Shown here: positions 10,426 through 17,886 of the stretch, piece by piece
How positions within the stretch are numbered: position 1 is the stretch's first letter
How the letters are laid out: every line of letters begins with the position of its first letter
Assembly: GCA_027492585.1 (NCBI GenBank)
Contig: JAPUEK010000081.1
Span: 101,477 to 165,476, forward strand
Direction of reading: 5' to 3'
DNA: 64,000 bases
From: Paracoccaceae bacterium
Lineage (GTDB): Bacteria; Pseudomonadota; Alphaproteobacteria; Rhodobacterales; Rhodobacteraceae
Made by a program: the position numbers and the translations under genes
Notes under the pieces: generated by a model
The model's database searches: none
The model's input: the letters and a program-made list of their open reading frames with translations, nothing else
Told to the model about the DNA's origin: nothing

Positions 10426-10440
10426 TTAAGGCAAGTTTAA
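10426..10440. promoter_or_regulatory. Putative CtrA binding site (TTAA-N7-TTAA)
   Basis: The sequence TTAAGGCAAGTTTAA is an exact TTAA-N7-TTAA pair, the core site of the alphaproteobacterial cell-cycle/motility regulator CtrA. It lies about 130 bp upstream of the GTG start of the RTX-Hint gene, inside the only A/T-rich part of this 249-bp gap. Regulation by CtrA is inferred from the motif alone. Confidence 0.45.
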
Positions 10441-10544
10441 GGCGGATGCCGCGAAATTCGTCACAATTGTGGCAGGAGCGGCTTTTCCGCCGCATTGCGC
10501 CCCGATTGCCCGCCGCCCGCCCTCAGACCGCCCGCCGTCCGCCC

Positions 10545-11240
10545 TCAGACGGAGACCTGCGCGCGCAGCTCCTCCCGCGAGAGGCTGTCCTTGCGGCCCT
10601 CGGCGGCGACGGCACCCCGGCGCAGGACATAGAACTGGTCCGCCAGCCCATAGGCGAAGTCGAAATACTGCTCCACCAGCACGATGGCCATGTCGCCCCG
10701 GCTGCGGAGATAATCGATCACCCGGCCGATCTGCTGGATGATGTTGGGCTGGATGCCCTCGGTCGGCTCGTCCAGAAGCATGACCTTGGGGCGCATGATC
10801 ATGGCGCGGGCGATGGCGAGCTGCTGTTGCTGGCCGCCCGACAGGTCGCCGCCGCGCCGCTGGGTCATGTCCCGCAGGACCGGGAAGAGATCGTAGATCT
10901 CCGCCGGGATGCGGTGCTGCCCGCGCGGCAGCACGGCGAAAGCGGTTTCGAGGTTTTCCCGCACGGTCAGGAGCGGGAAGATCATCCGCCCCTGCGGCAC
11001 CACCGCCACGCCGCGCCGGGCCATGTCCTGCGGGCGCAGCCGGCCAAGGCTTTCGCCATCCAGAACCACCTCGCCGCCCGAGCGCGGATGAGTGCCGGCC
11101 AGAGCCTTGAGAAAGCTGGTCTTGCCGACGCCATTGGTGCCGAGGATGCAGGTGACCTCCCCGGCTTTGGCCGCGAAATCAATGCCGTGCAGGATCTGCG
11201 ATCCGCCGTAATGCAGGGTCAGGCCGCGGGTTTCGAGCAT
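10545..11240 (-). CDS. urtE: Urea ABC transporter ATP-binding protein UrtE
   Basis: Cytoplasmic ATPase of 231 aa in the branched-chain-amino-acid (HAAT) ABC class, powering import of urea or short amides. Walker A is GTNGVGKTS (about residue 34). The signature is LSGGQQQQLAIARAM (about 135) followed by Walker B VMLLDEPTEGIQPN, and the GIQPN form is typical of UrtE rather than LivF. It is the last gene of the minus-strand urtABCDE operon, 10 bp after urtD. Confidence 0.92.
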   Translation of the reverse strand: MLETRGLTLHYGGSQILHGIDFAAKAGEVTCILGTNGVGKTSFLKALAGTHPRSGGEVVLDGESLGRLRPQDMARRGVAVVPQGRMIFPLLTVRENLETAFAVLPRGQHRIPAEIYDLFPVLRDMTQRRGGDLSGGQQQQLAIARAMIMRPKVMLLDEPTEGIQPNIIQQIGRVIDYLRSRGDMAIVLVEQYFDFAYGLADQFYVLRRGAVAAEGRKDSLSREELRAQVSV

Positions 11241-11250
11241 GGTTGCCTCC

Positions 11251-11994
11251 TCATCCCCGCCCCAGATACACGTCGATCACATCGGGTTGCTTCGTCACAT
11301 GATCAAGCGAGCCTTCGGCCAGCACCGCGCCCTCGTGCAGGACCGTCACCCGGCAGTCGAGCCGGCGCACGAAGTCCATGTCATGCTCCACCACCACCAC
11401 GGCGCGGGTCTTCGCCATCTCCACGAGCATCCGCGTGGTCTGCTCCCGCTCTCCCAGCGTCATGCCCGCGGCGGGTTCATCGACGAGCAGAAGCCGCGGC
11501 TCCTGCGCCAGAAGCATGGCGATCTCCAGCCATTGCTTCTGGCCATGGCTCAGCTCCCCGGCCTTGCGGGGCAGATGATCGGCCAGACCGACCTCCGCCG
11601 CGAGCGCCTTCACCCGCGCCTCGTCGGCCGGTTTCGCCCGCCAGCCCAGCACCGCCCAGGGGCTGCGCGGCGCCTTGAGCGCCATGGTCAGGTTCTCGGT
11701 GACGCTCTGATCCTCGAAGACCGTCGGCCGCTGGAACTTGCGCCCCACCCCGGCGCGGGCGATCTGCGCCTCCGACATCGACAGGAGCGACACCGCCTTT
11801 TCGCCGAAGGTCACGGTGCCGTTGTCGGGCCGGGTCTTGCCGGTCACGATATCCATGAAGGTGGTCTTGCCGGCGCCGTTCGGCCCGATGATGGCGCGCA
11901 GCTCCGCCGGGCCGATGGTGAACGAGAGGTTGTTGATGGCGCGGAATCCGTCGAAGCTGACCGAGACGCCGGAGACCTCCAGAAGCGTGCTCAT
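11251..11994 (-). CDS. urtD: Urea ABC transporter ATP-binding protein UrtD
   Basis: Second ATPase of the urea importer, 247 aa. Walker A is GPNGAGKTTFMD (about residue 37). The signature LSHGQKQWLEIAMLL (about 148) with KQWLEI is the hallmark that separates UrtD from LivG, and Walker B is LLLVDEPAAGMT. Its start overlaps the urtC stop by 4 bases (ATGA), so the two are translationally coupled. It pairs with UrtE under the UrtB/UrtC membrane channel. Confidence 0.93.
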   Translation of the reverse strand: MSTLLEVSGVSVSFDGFRAINNLSFTIGPAELRAIIGPNGAGKTTFMDIVTGKTRPDNGTVTFGEKAVSLLSMSEAQIARAGVGRKFQRPTVFEDQSVTENLTMALKAPRSPWAVLGWRAKPADEARVKALAAEVGLADHLPRKAGELSHGQKQWLEIAMLLAQEPRLLLVDEPAAGMTLGEREQTTRMLVEMAKTRAVVVVEHDMDFVRRLDCRVTVLHEGAVLAEGSLDHVTKQPDVIDVYLGRG

Positions 11995-13223
11995 TCAAGC
12001 GCCTCCTTTTCCTGAAGCGCACCTTCGGCGGGGCCGAGGGGGGCGCCCTTGCGGTCCGGCGCGCGCAGCCCCTGGAAGCGGTCGAAGAGCCCGCCGATGC
12101 CTTTGGGAGCGAAGAGCGTGACGGCGACGAAGGCGAGGCCCAGGAGCACCTGCCACCAGTCCACCCAGTTGAGCGTGCCGAAGCCGAGCGGGATCGAGGG
12201 CGCACGGCCCCCGGTGAACCAGCTCGACAGGAGCGAGACGAAGGCCGCCCCGATCACCGCCCCGTAAAGCCGCCCGCGCCCGCCGATCGCCACCCAGACC
12301 GCAAGGTAGATGGAGGCGATCGGGGCGAGTTCCGCCGGGTTGATGATGCCGGCCTGCGGATAATAGAGCGCCCCAGCGATGGCCGCGATGACGGCGGTGA
12401 GGGTGAAGAGGAAAAGCTTATACCCTTCAACCGAATAGCCGAGGAACCTCACGCGCTGCTCATCATCGCGGATCGCCCGGATCACCGATCCGAACTTGCC
12501 GGAGACCAGCCAGGCGAGCGCGAGATAGGCCAGCCCGAGCGCGAGGGCGGAGGCCCAGAAGAACCACAGCGACAGCCGATCCTGCCCGACATCGGCCAGC
12601 CCCGGAATGTTCTGAAGCCCCGAGAGCCCGTTGTTGCCGCGCAAGCCGCTGTCGTTCTGGAAAAGCCAGAGCGCCAGGGCCAGCGTCATCGCCTGCGTCA
12701 GGATCGAGAGATACACCCCCGTCACCCGGCTGCGGAAGGCCAGCCAGCCGAAGGCGAGCGCCAGAACCCCCGGCACCGCGACCGTCAGCAGCAGTTGCAG
12801 CGGCAGGCTATAGGCGAAGCTCCAGATCGCCGGCAGGTCGGAGGCGCCGACCACCCCGAAGATCTGCCCGGCGATGCCCTGCCGGATCTCCTCCGGCGTC
12901 GCAGGCAGGCCCTGCCCGGCGAGCGAGAGGGTCACGATCTCCTCCGTCCGGGCATACATCAGCCACATGCCGATCATGTAGCCGCCAAGCGCGAAGAAGG
13001 CCATGTGGCCGAGCGAGAGGATACCCGCATAGCCCCAGATCAGATCCATGGCGAGTGCCACGAGACAGAGGCAGAGCGTCTTGCCCAGCGTCTTGACGAA
13101 GGAGGTGGAGATGAGACCGAAACCCGTCCCCTCGGCCGTCAGCGTCACCGCGAGGGTGAAAAGCGCGAGGCAGAGCAGGAAGATCAGGACGGAGGGATGG
13201 CGGGCGAGGAAGCTGCGGGTCAT
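11991..13223 (-). CDS. urtC: Urea ABC transporter permease UrtC
   Basis: Inner-membrane permease of 410 aa with about ten hydrophobic segments of the branched-chain-amino-acid permease family. Segments such as LCLVALAMDLIWGYAGILSL and GHMAFFALGGYMIGMWLMY match UrtC. I start it at the ATG at 13223 (MTRSFLARHPSVLIFLL). The longer in-frame extension to 13334 would run through an intergenic repeat and is rich in prolines and arginines. It overlaps urtD by 4 bases and is 225 bp downstream of urtB, a gap filled by repeat elements. Confidence 0.92.
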   Translation of the reverse strand: MTRSFLARHPSVLIFLLCLALFTLAVTLTAEGTGFGLISTSFVKTLGKTLCLCLVALAMDLIWGYAGILSLGHMAFFALGGYMIGMWLMYARTEEIVTLSLAGQGLPATPEEIRQGIAGQIFGVVGASDLPAIWSFAYSLPLQLLLTVAVPGVLALAFGWLAFRSRVTGVYLSILTQAMTLALALWLFQNDSGLRGNNGLSGLQNIPGLADVGQDRLSLWFFWASALALGLAYLALAWLVSGKFGSVIRAIRDDEQRVRFLGYSVEGYKLFLFTLTAVIAAIAGALYYPQAGIINPAELAPIASIYLAVWVAIGGRGRLYGAVIGAAFVSLLSSWFTGGRAPSIPLGFGTLNWVDWWQVLLGLAFVAVTLFAPKGIGGLFDRFQGLRAPDRKGAPLGPAEGALQEKEALE

Positions 13224-13265
13224 GGGCGCACGCCTCCTGCCCTGTGGTGCGAGGCCGGGACGGCG

Positions 13266-13290
13266 GGCGCCTCCCTCCCCCCTCGTGGGG
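13266..13290 (+). repeat. Short dispersed repeat GGCGCCTCCCTCCC... (copy 1)
   Basis: A 25-base block also present in inverted orientation at 46888-46912 and, with one change, in the same orientation at 46943-46967. All copies are intergenic. The block can form a CCCC...GGGG hairpin around CTCGTG. Confidence 0.6.
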
Positions 13291-13342
13291 AGGGGCTGGG
13301 GGTGGGGGGGCGGCGGTACGACAATTGCCCCCATGTCAGGCG

Positions 13343-13391
13343 CCGGGGGCTTTGCCCCCGGACCCCCAGGATATTTAGGCCAGTATGAAAG
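13343..13391 (+). repeat. Hairpin plus GGATATTT tail repeat element (E1)
   Basis: A perfect 8-bp stem CCGGGGGC-TTT-GCCCCCGG (13343-13361) is followed by ACCCCCAGGATATTTAGGCC and then AGTATGAAAG. The same tail recurs at 52440 and, diverged, at 54022. It sits in the urtB-urtC gap. It may act as a transcription attenuator or an extragenic palindromic repeat. Confidence 0.65.
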
Positions 13392-13448
13392 ACGGGGTGA
13401 GGAAGAGCGTTTGCCGCGGGCTGCGGAGGGGAAAGGATCTGCATGGCC

Positions 13449-15389
13449 TCAGTCTCCTGCCGCACGGCCGCGCAGGGCGATGATGCCTCTGGGACGGATC
13501 TGGATGAAGAGGATGATGAAGAGGATCATGTAGGTCTGGGCGGCGAGCGTGTTCGAGGGGTTCATCCACTCGATCAGCTTCTGCAACCCGCCGATCATCG
13601 TGGCCCCGGCAAGCGCCCCCCAGATGTTGCCGACCCCGCCGACCACAACCGTCATGAAGCTTTGCACGATATAGTCGCTGCCGAGCTCAGACGTGACCTT
13701 GGCGAAAAGCCCGATGGCCACCCCGGCGATCCCCGCGATGCCGGAGCCGAGCCCGAAGGTCAGCATGTTGATCCGGTCGGGGTTGATGCCCATGGAGGCG
13801 GCCATGGTCGGGTTCTGGGTCACGGCACGGACTTCGAGGCCGAGGCGGGTACACTTCATCAGGTAAAGGAAGAAGGTCAGGAACAGGAGCGCCAGCACGA
13901 AGATGGCGATGCGGATATAGCTGATCGAGACGACATCGTTCAGCGTCAGCGCCCCGTCGAGCCAGCCCGGCGCGGTCAGGGGCCGGGCTTGGGTCCCGAA
14001 GATGTTCTTGATGATCTGCTGAAGCGCGATGGAGATGCCGAAGGTGGCCAGCAGCGTCTCCAGCGGGCGCTTGTAGAGGTGGCGGATCACCAGCCGCTCC
14101 ATCGCCACCCCGGCGGCGAAGGTCACGGCAAAGGCCAGCGGCAGCGCCACGATCAGCGAGGCGGTGTAGTTCGGCACATATTGCTGCACGACATAGCCGG
14201 TATAGGCGCCGAGGGTGATGAACTCGCCATGGGCCATGTTGATCACCCCCATGACGCCGAAGGTGATGGCGAGGCCGATGGCGGCGAGGAAGTAGATCGA
14301 GGCGAGCGACAGCCCGTCGAGGGTGAGGTCGGCGGTCTCCATCGCGCCGACCTTGAGCGAGATGGCGCGCAGGGCCTTTTGCGCGGCATCGGTCACGGCG
14401 GGGTCCGGCTCGGCGTAAAGGTCGTAGAAGCGGTTGGCGGCGAGGGCGGCGGCGGCTTCGCTCTCGGTGGCGGCTTGCGGCACGGCGCCGCTGGCCTCAA
14501 GCGCGGTATAGGCGGCATCGCGGTTCGTCTGGCTGGCAAGTGCGGCGAGGGGGAAGCCGCCGACCGCACCGTCCTTGAGGTTGGCGATCAGGGCGGCGCG
14601 CTGATCGGCGGGGGTCAGGCGGGCCGGGGCGAGACCGGCCCCAGTCAGAAGCGCATAGGCCTCCGCCTCGGGCAGGTCTTTGCCGGGGGTCAGGCGGCGC
14701 GCGACATTGGCGCCGGCGGGGGGATCGCCTGCCGTGGCAATGCGGGTGGTGGCGACAAGCGGGTTCAGCGCCGCGCGCAGATCGAGGCCGAGATCGCTGC
14801 CGAAGCCCTCGATGGCCGCAACCCGCGCCGCACTGTCGGGATCGAATTGCAGGGTCAGCAGCCGTTCGAGACGCGCCTTCTGTGCCTTGAGTGCCGGATC
14901 GGCCTCCCCCTCGATGGCCGCGCGCAGCGGGGTGAGGTGATCGGCCGAAGGGTCGCGGGCGATGGAGGTCAGCGCCGCCGCCCGTTTGGCCGGATCGGGG
15001 TCCGAAAGGGTGAACTGCACGAGCGCCGCCGCGATCAGCCCGCGCACCCCGGCATTGGGCTTCATCACGGTGATTTCGGCGCTGTCCGCCTGCCCCGCGG
15101 CGCTGCCGTCAAGCGCGGTGAGGGCAAAGCCGCCGCCCTGCGGGGTCAGGAGGAAGAAGGCGCCGTCGGATTTCCGGAGGCCGAGCGCCTTCTCCCCCCA
15201 GGCCGACAGGATCCGTGCCGCCACCGGATCGCCGCTGGCGCCGAGGGCGGTGATCACCGGGCCGATGGTCTGGCGCGAGGCTTTCTCGATCAGCCCGGCA
15301 TTGACCGCGACGATCCCGGCGGCGGTTTCGGCCTGAAGCGGCAGCGACAGGATCAGCCAGAGCCAGAGGCTCCTCAGGATGTGACGCAT
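13449..15389 (-). CDS. urtB: Urea ABC transporter permease UrtB (long form)
   Basis: Inner-membrane permease of 646 aa. Residues 1-21 (MRHILRSLWLWLILSLPLQA) look like a cleavable signal. Residues about 22-330 are a soluble, alanine-rich, helical-repeat-like region expected in the periplasm. Residues about 345-640 hold the membrane domain, with GINPDRINMLTFGLGSGIAG and VGGVGNIWGALAGA matching UrtB. I chose the ATG at 15389 because the signal starts there, although an in-frame ATG exists at 15422. It follows urtA by 103 bp, with a hairpin in between. The N-terminal extension is larger than in most branched-chain permeases but is a known trait of UrtB. Confidence 0.9.
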   Translation of the reverse strand: MRHILRSLWLWLILSLPLQAETAAGIVAVNAGLIEKASRQTIGPVITALGASGDPVAARILSAWGEKALGLRKSDGAFFLLTPQGGGFALTALDGSAAGQADSAEITVMKPNAGVRGLIAAALVQFTLSDPDPAKRAAALTSIARDPSADHLTPLRAAIEGEADPALKAQKARLERLLTLQFDPDSAARVAAIEGFGSDLGLDLRAALNPLVATTRIATAGDPPAGANVARRLTPGKDLPEAEAYALLTGAGLAPARLTPADQRAALIANLKDGAVGGFPLAALASQTNRDAAYTALEASGAVPQAATESEAAAALAANRFYDLYAEPDPAVTDAAQKALRAISLKVGAMETADLTLDGLSLASIYFLAAIGLAITFGVMGVINMAHGEFITLGAYTGYVVQQYVPNYTASLIVALPLAFAVTFAAGVAMERLVIRHLYKRPLETLLATFGISIALQQIIKNIFGTQARPLTAPGWLDGALTLNDVVSISYIRIAIFVLALLFLTFFLYLMKCTRLGLEVRAVTQNPTMAASMGINPDRINMLTFGLGSGIAGIAGVAIGLFAKVTSELGSDYIVQSFMTVVVGGVGNIWGALAGATMIGGLQKLIEWMNPSNTLAAQTYMILFIILFIQIRPRGIIALRGRAAGD

Positions 15390-15462
15390 GGAGGTATCCG
15401 GGAATGGGGCCGGGAAGGGCAAGGGGGCGACCGGCGGGCAGAGGAGAGGCCGGCGGGGAAGA

Positions 15463-15482
15463 GAGGGGCCGCCCGGCCCCTC
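15463..15482 (-). terminator. Stem-loop between urtA and urtB
   Basis: A perfect 8-bp stem GAGGGGCC-GGGC-GGCCCCTC lies 10 bases after the urtA stop and is followed on the minus strand by TCTTCC. There is no long T-tract. Such hairpins after a binding-protein gene commonly stabilise its mRNA or reduce read-through into the permease genes, which fits here. Confidence 0.5.
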
Positions 15483-15492
15483 GCCTGTCAGC

Positions 15493-16779
15493 TCAGTAGT
15501 TCGACTTCAGCTGGACGCAGGTTTTCGTTTCCTTGTTGTACATCCCGCATTTGAGATCCTTCCAGTCGGCTTCGAGCACGGCGGATTCCGGCAGGAAATC
15601 CGTCCAGGCATCGCCGGGGACCGGCTCGGTCTGGGAGATGATGTCGAACTGGCCATCGGCGCGGATCTCGCCGATCAGCACCGGCTTCGTCAGGTGATGG
15701 TTCGGCAGCATCTCGGCGGTCCCGCCGGTCAGGTTCGGGAATTTCTGCCCGATCATCGCATCGGAGACCGCATCGACGGCGGTGGTCCCCGCAGCCGTCA
15801 CCGCATTCACCCACATGTTGAAGCCGATGTAATGGGCTTCCATCGGGTCGTTGGTGACGCGCTTTTCATCCTTGATATAGGCGTGCCAGGCGTCGATGAA
15901 GGCCTTGTTTTCCGGGGTATCGGCCGACATGAAGTAGTTCCAGGCGGCGAGATGGCCGACGAGGTTGGTGGTATCGAGACCCGAAAGCTCCTCCTCGCCG
16001 ACCGAGAAGGCGACGACGGGCAGCTTGTCGGCGGTGACGCCGGCGGCAGCCAGTTCCTTGTAGAAGCCGATGTTGGCATCGCCGTTGATCGTGGAGATGA
16101 CCCCGACCTTCTTGCCATCGGCGCCGAGCGCCACCACGTCGCCGACGATCTTCGACCAGTCCGAATGGCCGAAGGGGGTGTAGTTGACGAAGATGTCTTC
16201 CTTGGCGATCCCCTTGGAGATCAGATAGGCCTCAAGGATGTTGTTTGTGGTGCGCGGATAGACGTAATCGGTGCCGAGCAGCGCGAATTTCTGGATGCCG
16301 AGTTCGTTCAGGAAGTAATCCACCGCCGGGATCGCCTGCTGGTTCGGCGCGGCGCCGGTGTAGAAGACGTTCTTCGACGATTCCTCGCCCTCATACTGCA
16401 CCGGGTAGAAGAGAAGGCCGTTCAGCTCCTCGATCACCGGCAGCACGGATTTGCGCGACACCGAGGTCCAGCAGCCGAACATCACATCGACCTTGGAGAC
16501 GGTGAGCAGCTCGCGCGCCTTTTCGGCGAAGAGCGGCCAGTCGGAGGCGGGGTCCACCACGACCGCTTCAAGCTGCTTGCCCAGAAGCCCGCCCTTGGCG
16601 TTCTGCTGTTCGATCAGCATCAGCATCGTGTCTTTCAGCGTGGTTTCCGAGATCGCCATCGTGCCGGACAGCGAATGGAGCACGCCGATCTTGATGGTCT
16701 CGCCCTCGGCAAGCGCCATGCGCGGCAGGACAAAGCTGGCGGCGGCCGAGGCCAACAGCGAACGTCTGGTCAGTTTCAT
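15493..16779 (-). CDS. urtA: Urea ABC transporter substrate-binding protein UrtA
   Basis: Periplasmic binding protein of 428 aa that captures urea or a related amide for UrtBCDE. The ATG at 16779 starts MKLTRRSLLASAAASF, a twin-arginine-type signal ending near MALA. An AGAGGGG ribosome-binding site precedes it. The mature protein opens with ETIKIGVLHSLSGTMAIS, and PVQYEGEESSKNVFYTGAAP (about residue 130) is a strong UrtA/FmdD signature. It is the first gene of the operon, 396 bp from the next upstream gene, so the promoter must lie in that gap. No urease genes are in the window, so the nitrogen fate is not visible here. Confidence 0.93.
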   Translation of the reverse strand: MKLTRRSLLASAAASFVLPRMALAEGETIKIGVLHSLSGTMAISETTLKDTMLMLIEQQNAKGGLLGKQLEAVVVDPASDWPLFAEKARELLTVSKVDVMFGCWTSVSRKSVLPVIEELNGLLFYPVQYEGEESSKNVFYTGAAPNQQAIPAVDYFLNELGIQKFALLGTDYVYPRTTNNILEAYLISKGIAKEDIFVNYTPFGHSDWSKIVGDVVALGADGKKVGVISTINGDANIGFYKELAAAGVTADKLPVVAFSVGEEELSGLDTTNLVGHLAAWNYFMSADTPENKAFIDAWHAYIKDEKRVTNDPMEAHYIGFNMWVNAVTAAGTTAVDAVSDAMIGQKFPNLTGGTAEMLPNHHLTKPVLIGEIRADGQFDIISQTEPVPGDAWTDFLPESAVLEADWKDLKCGMYNKETKTCVQLKSNY

Positions 16780-17175
16780 GCGGTATCCCCTCTGTTCAGG
16801 CCCGCTGCGGTGCCTTTCGGAGCGAAAGGTCTGGCCGGTCAGCGCGGCAATTCCGGTTTCCCTCGTCCGGTGCGGGGTCGCTTGCCCCGTCTTTTCCGGT
16901 CCTTGGATCGCCCCGCTTTCCGGCAGGGCAAGGCTGAGCAGAGGCATTGTGCTGCGCTGCGGCAACTTCGGCGCGCGGATGAGCCCGGCGAAACGCGCAA
17001 AGCGGCCGCATTTGCCGCAAGTTTGGGCGCAGATTTGCGCTGCAGCGCAGAAAACCGGCAGAGGGAGAGAAAAGGCCCCGCGCCGCGCCTCAGGATGCGG
17101 CGGTTCTGCCGGTTCCTGCGCGGGGCAAGGCGGGGGCAGAAGGGGGGCGACTCAGGCCCCGCGATCGGTCGCCGG
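16780..17175. other. Intergenic stretch upstream of urtA; no gene seen
   Basis: This 396-bp gap must hold the urt promoter on the minus strand. I see a perfect 14-bp palindrome TGCGCTGCAGCGCA (17037-17050), about 260 bp upstream of urtA. I found no clear sigma-54 -24/-12 pair and no TGC-N11-GCA NtrC site, so nitrogen control is not supported by sequence. Confidence 0.5.
17037..17050. promoter_or_regulatory. Perfect 14-bp palindrome upstream of urtA
   Basis: TGCGCTGCAGCGCA is fully self-complementary and could be an operator. It may equally belong to the 3' region of the preceding gene pair. No regulator is assigned. Confidence 0.25.
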
Positions 17176-17886
17176 TCAGCCCCTGGGCGTCAGCAGATAG
17201 CTGCGCGCCGCCGGATCGAAGCCGCGCACCACCAGCCCCCGCGCGAAGCCAGCCTGCAAGGCCGACCGCACGCGCAGCCTTTCAGACAGGGCGAACTGCG
17301 GGTCCTGCTCCAGCAGGGTGGCGAAATCGGCGGGGATCTCCACCCGCTCCGCACCCGGCAGATGGATCGCCCCCTGCCCCTGCGCGCACAGCGCCACCTG
17401 CGGGGCGGCAAGATGCCAGTCGGCCAGAAGGCGGTCCGAGGGGGTGCCGGAATTGATCCCCTCCATGGCGCCGTAATAGTCGGGCAGATAGGTCGACACC
17501 TCCGCCCCGAGCCGCGCGATGTTGAGCGCGGCATTGGTCAGCCGCAGCGGATCGAAGGTCCAGCGGATATGGGCGATGCCATGGGCGAGGCACCAGTCGC
17601 GCTGATACCACTTGAGCCGGACGCCAAGCCCCGTCCCCCGCGCCTCGGGCAGGACGGCAAGGCGGTGCGAATGCTGGATGCCGGGGCTGACGGTCGGAAA
17701 GCCGAAGACATAGCCCAGAAGCCGCCCCTCCGCGAAGGCGCCGGCGGCAAGCCCGCCTTCCTGCTGGATCACCATCATCAGATCGGCAGGGTCCTCCTTG
17801 TCGCCCTCGCCCCAGACGGCGCGTTGCAGGGCCTCTGCCGCACGGAACTCCGCCATGCCGGAAAGATCGCGGAACTGGAGGCTCAT
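17176..17886 (-). CDS. GNAT acyltransferase (predicted amino-acid N-succinyltransferase)
   Basis: Acyl-CoA-dependent N-acyltransferase of 236 aa of the COG3375 type. The acyl-CoA loop is PEARGTGLGVRLKWYQRDW (about residues 82-100). The following WTFDPLRLTNAALNIARLGA is the signature stretch of this subgroup. In Geobacillus-type N-succinylamino-acid racemase operons a GNAT of this kind succinylates D-amino acids using succinyl-CoA, and here the gene directly follows the racemase with a 4-base ATGA overlap. The succinyl donor and D-amino acid acceptor are therefore inferred from family and context. The ATG at 17886 is chosen because of that overlap. Confidence 0.8.
   Translation of the reverse strand: MSLQFRDLSGMAEFRAAEALQRAVWGEGDKEDPADLMMVIQQEGGLAAGAFAEGRLLGYVFGFPTVSPGIQHSHRLAVLPEARGTGLGVRLKWYQRDWCLAHGIAHIRWTFDPLRLTNAALNIARLGAEVSTYLPDYYGAMEGINSGTPSDRLLADWHLAAPQVALCAQGQGAIHLPGAERVEIPADFATLLEQDPQFALSERLRVRSALQAGFARGLVVRGFDPAARSYLLTPRG

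Noticed and set aside
8370..11678. 1102-codon open frame on the plus strand
   Set aside because: It is the shadow of the RTX repeats and of urtE/urtD. Its repetitive [15 protein letters not shown] sequence mirrors the RTX codons.
13224..13334. 37-residue N-terminal extension of UrtC
   Set aside because: The extension is translated from an intergenic repeat and is Pro/Arg-rich. The permease signal-like start is at 13223.
16780..17175. Possible NtrC or sigma-54 control of urtA
   Set aside because: No TGGCAC-N5-TTGC pair and no TGC-N11-GCA site could be found. Only a palindrome of different spacing is present.
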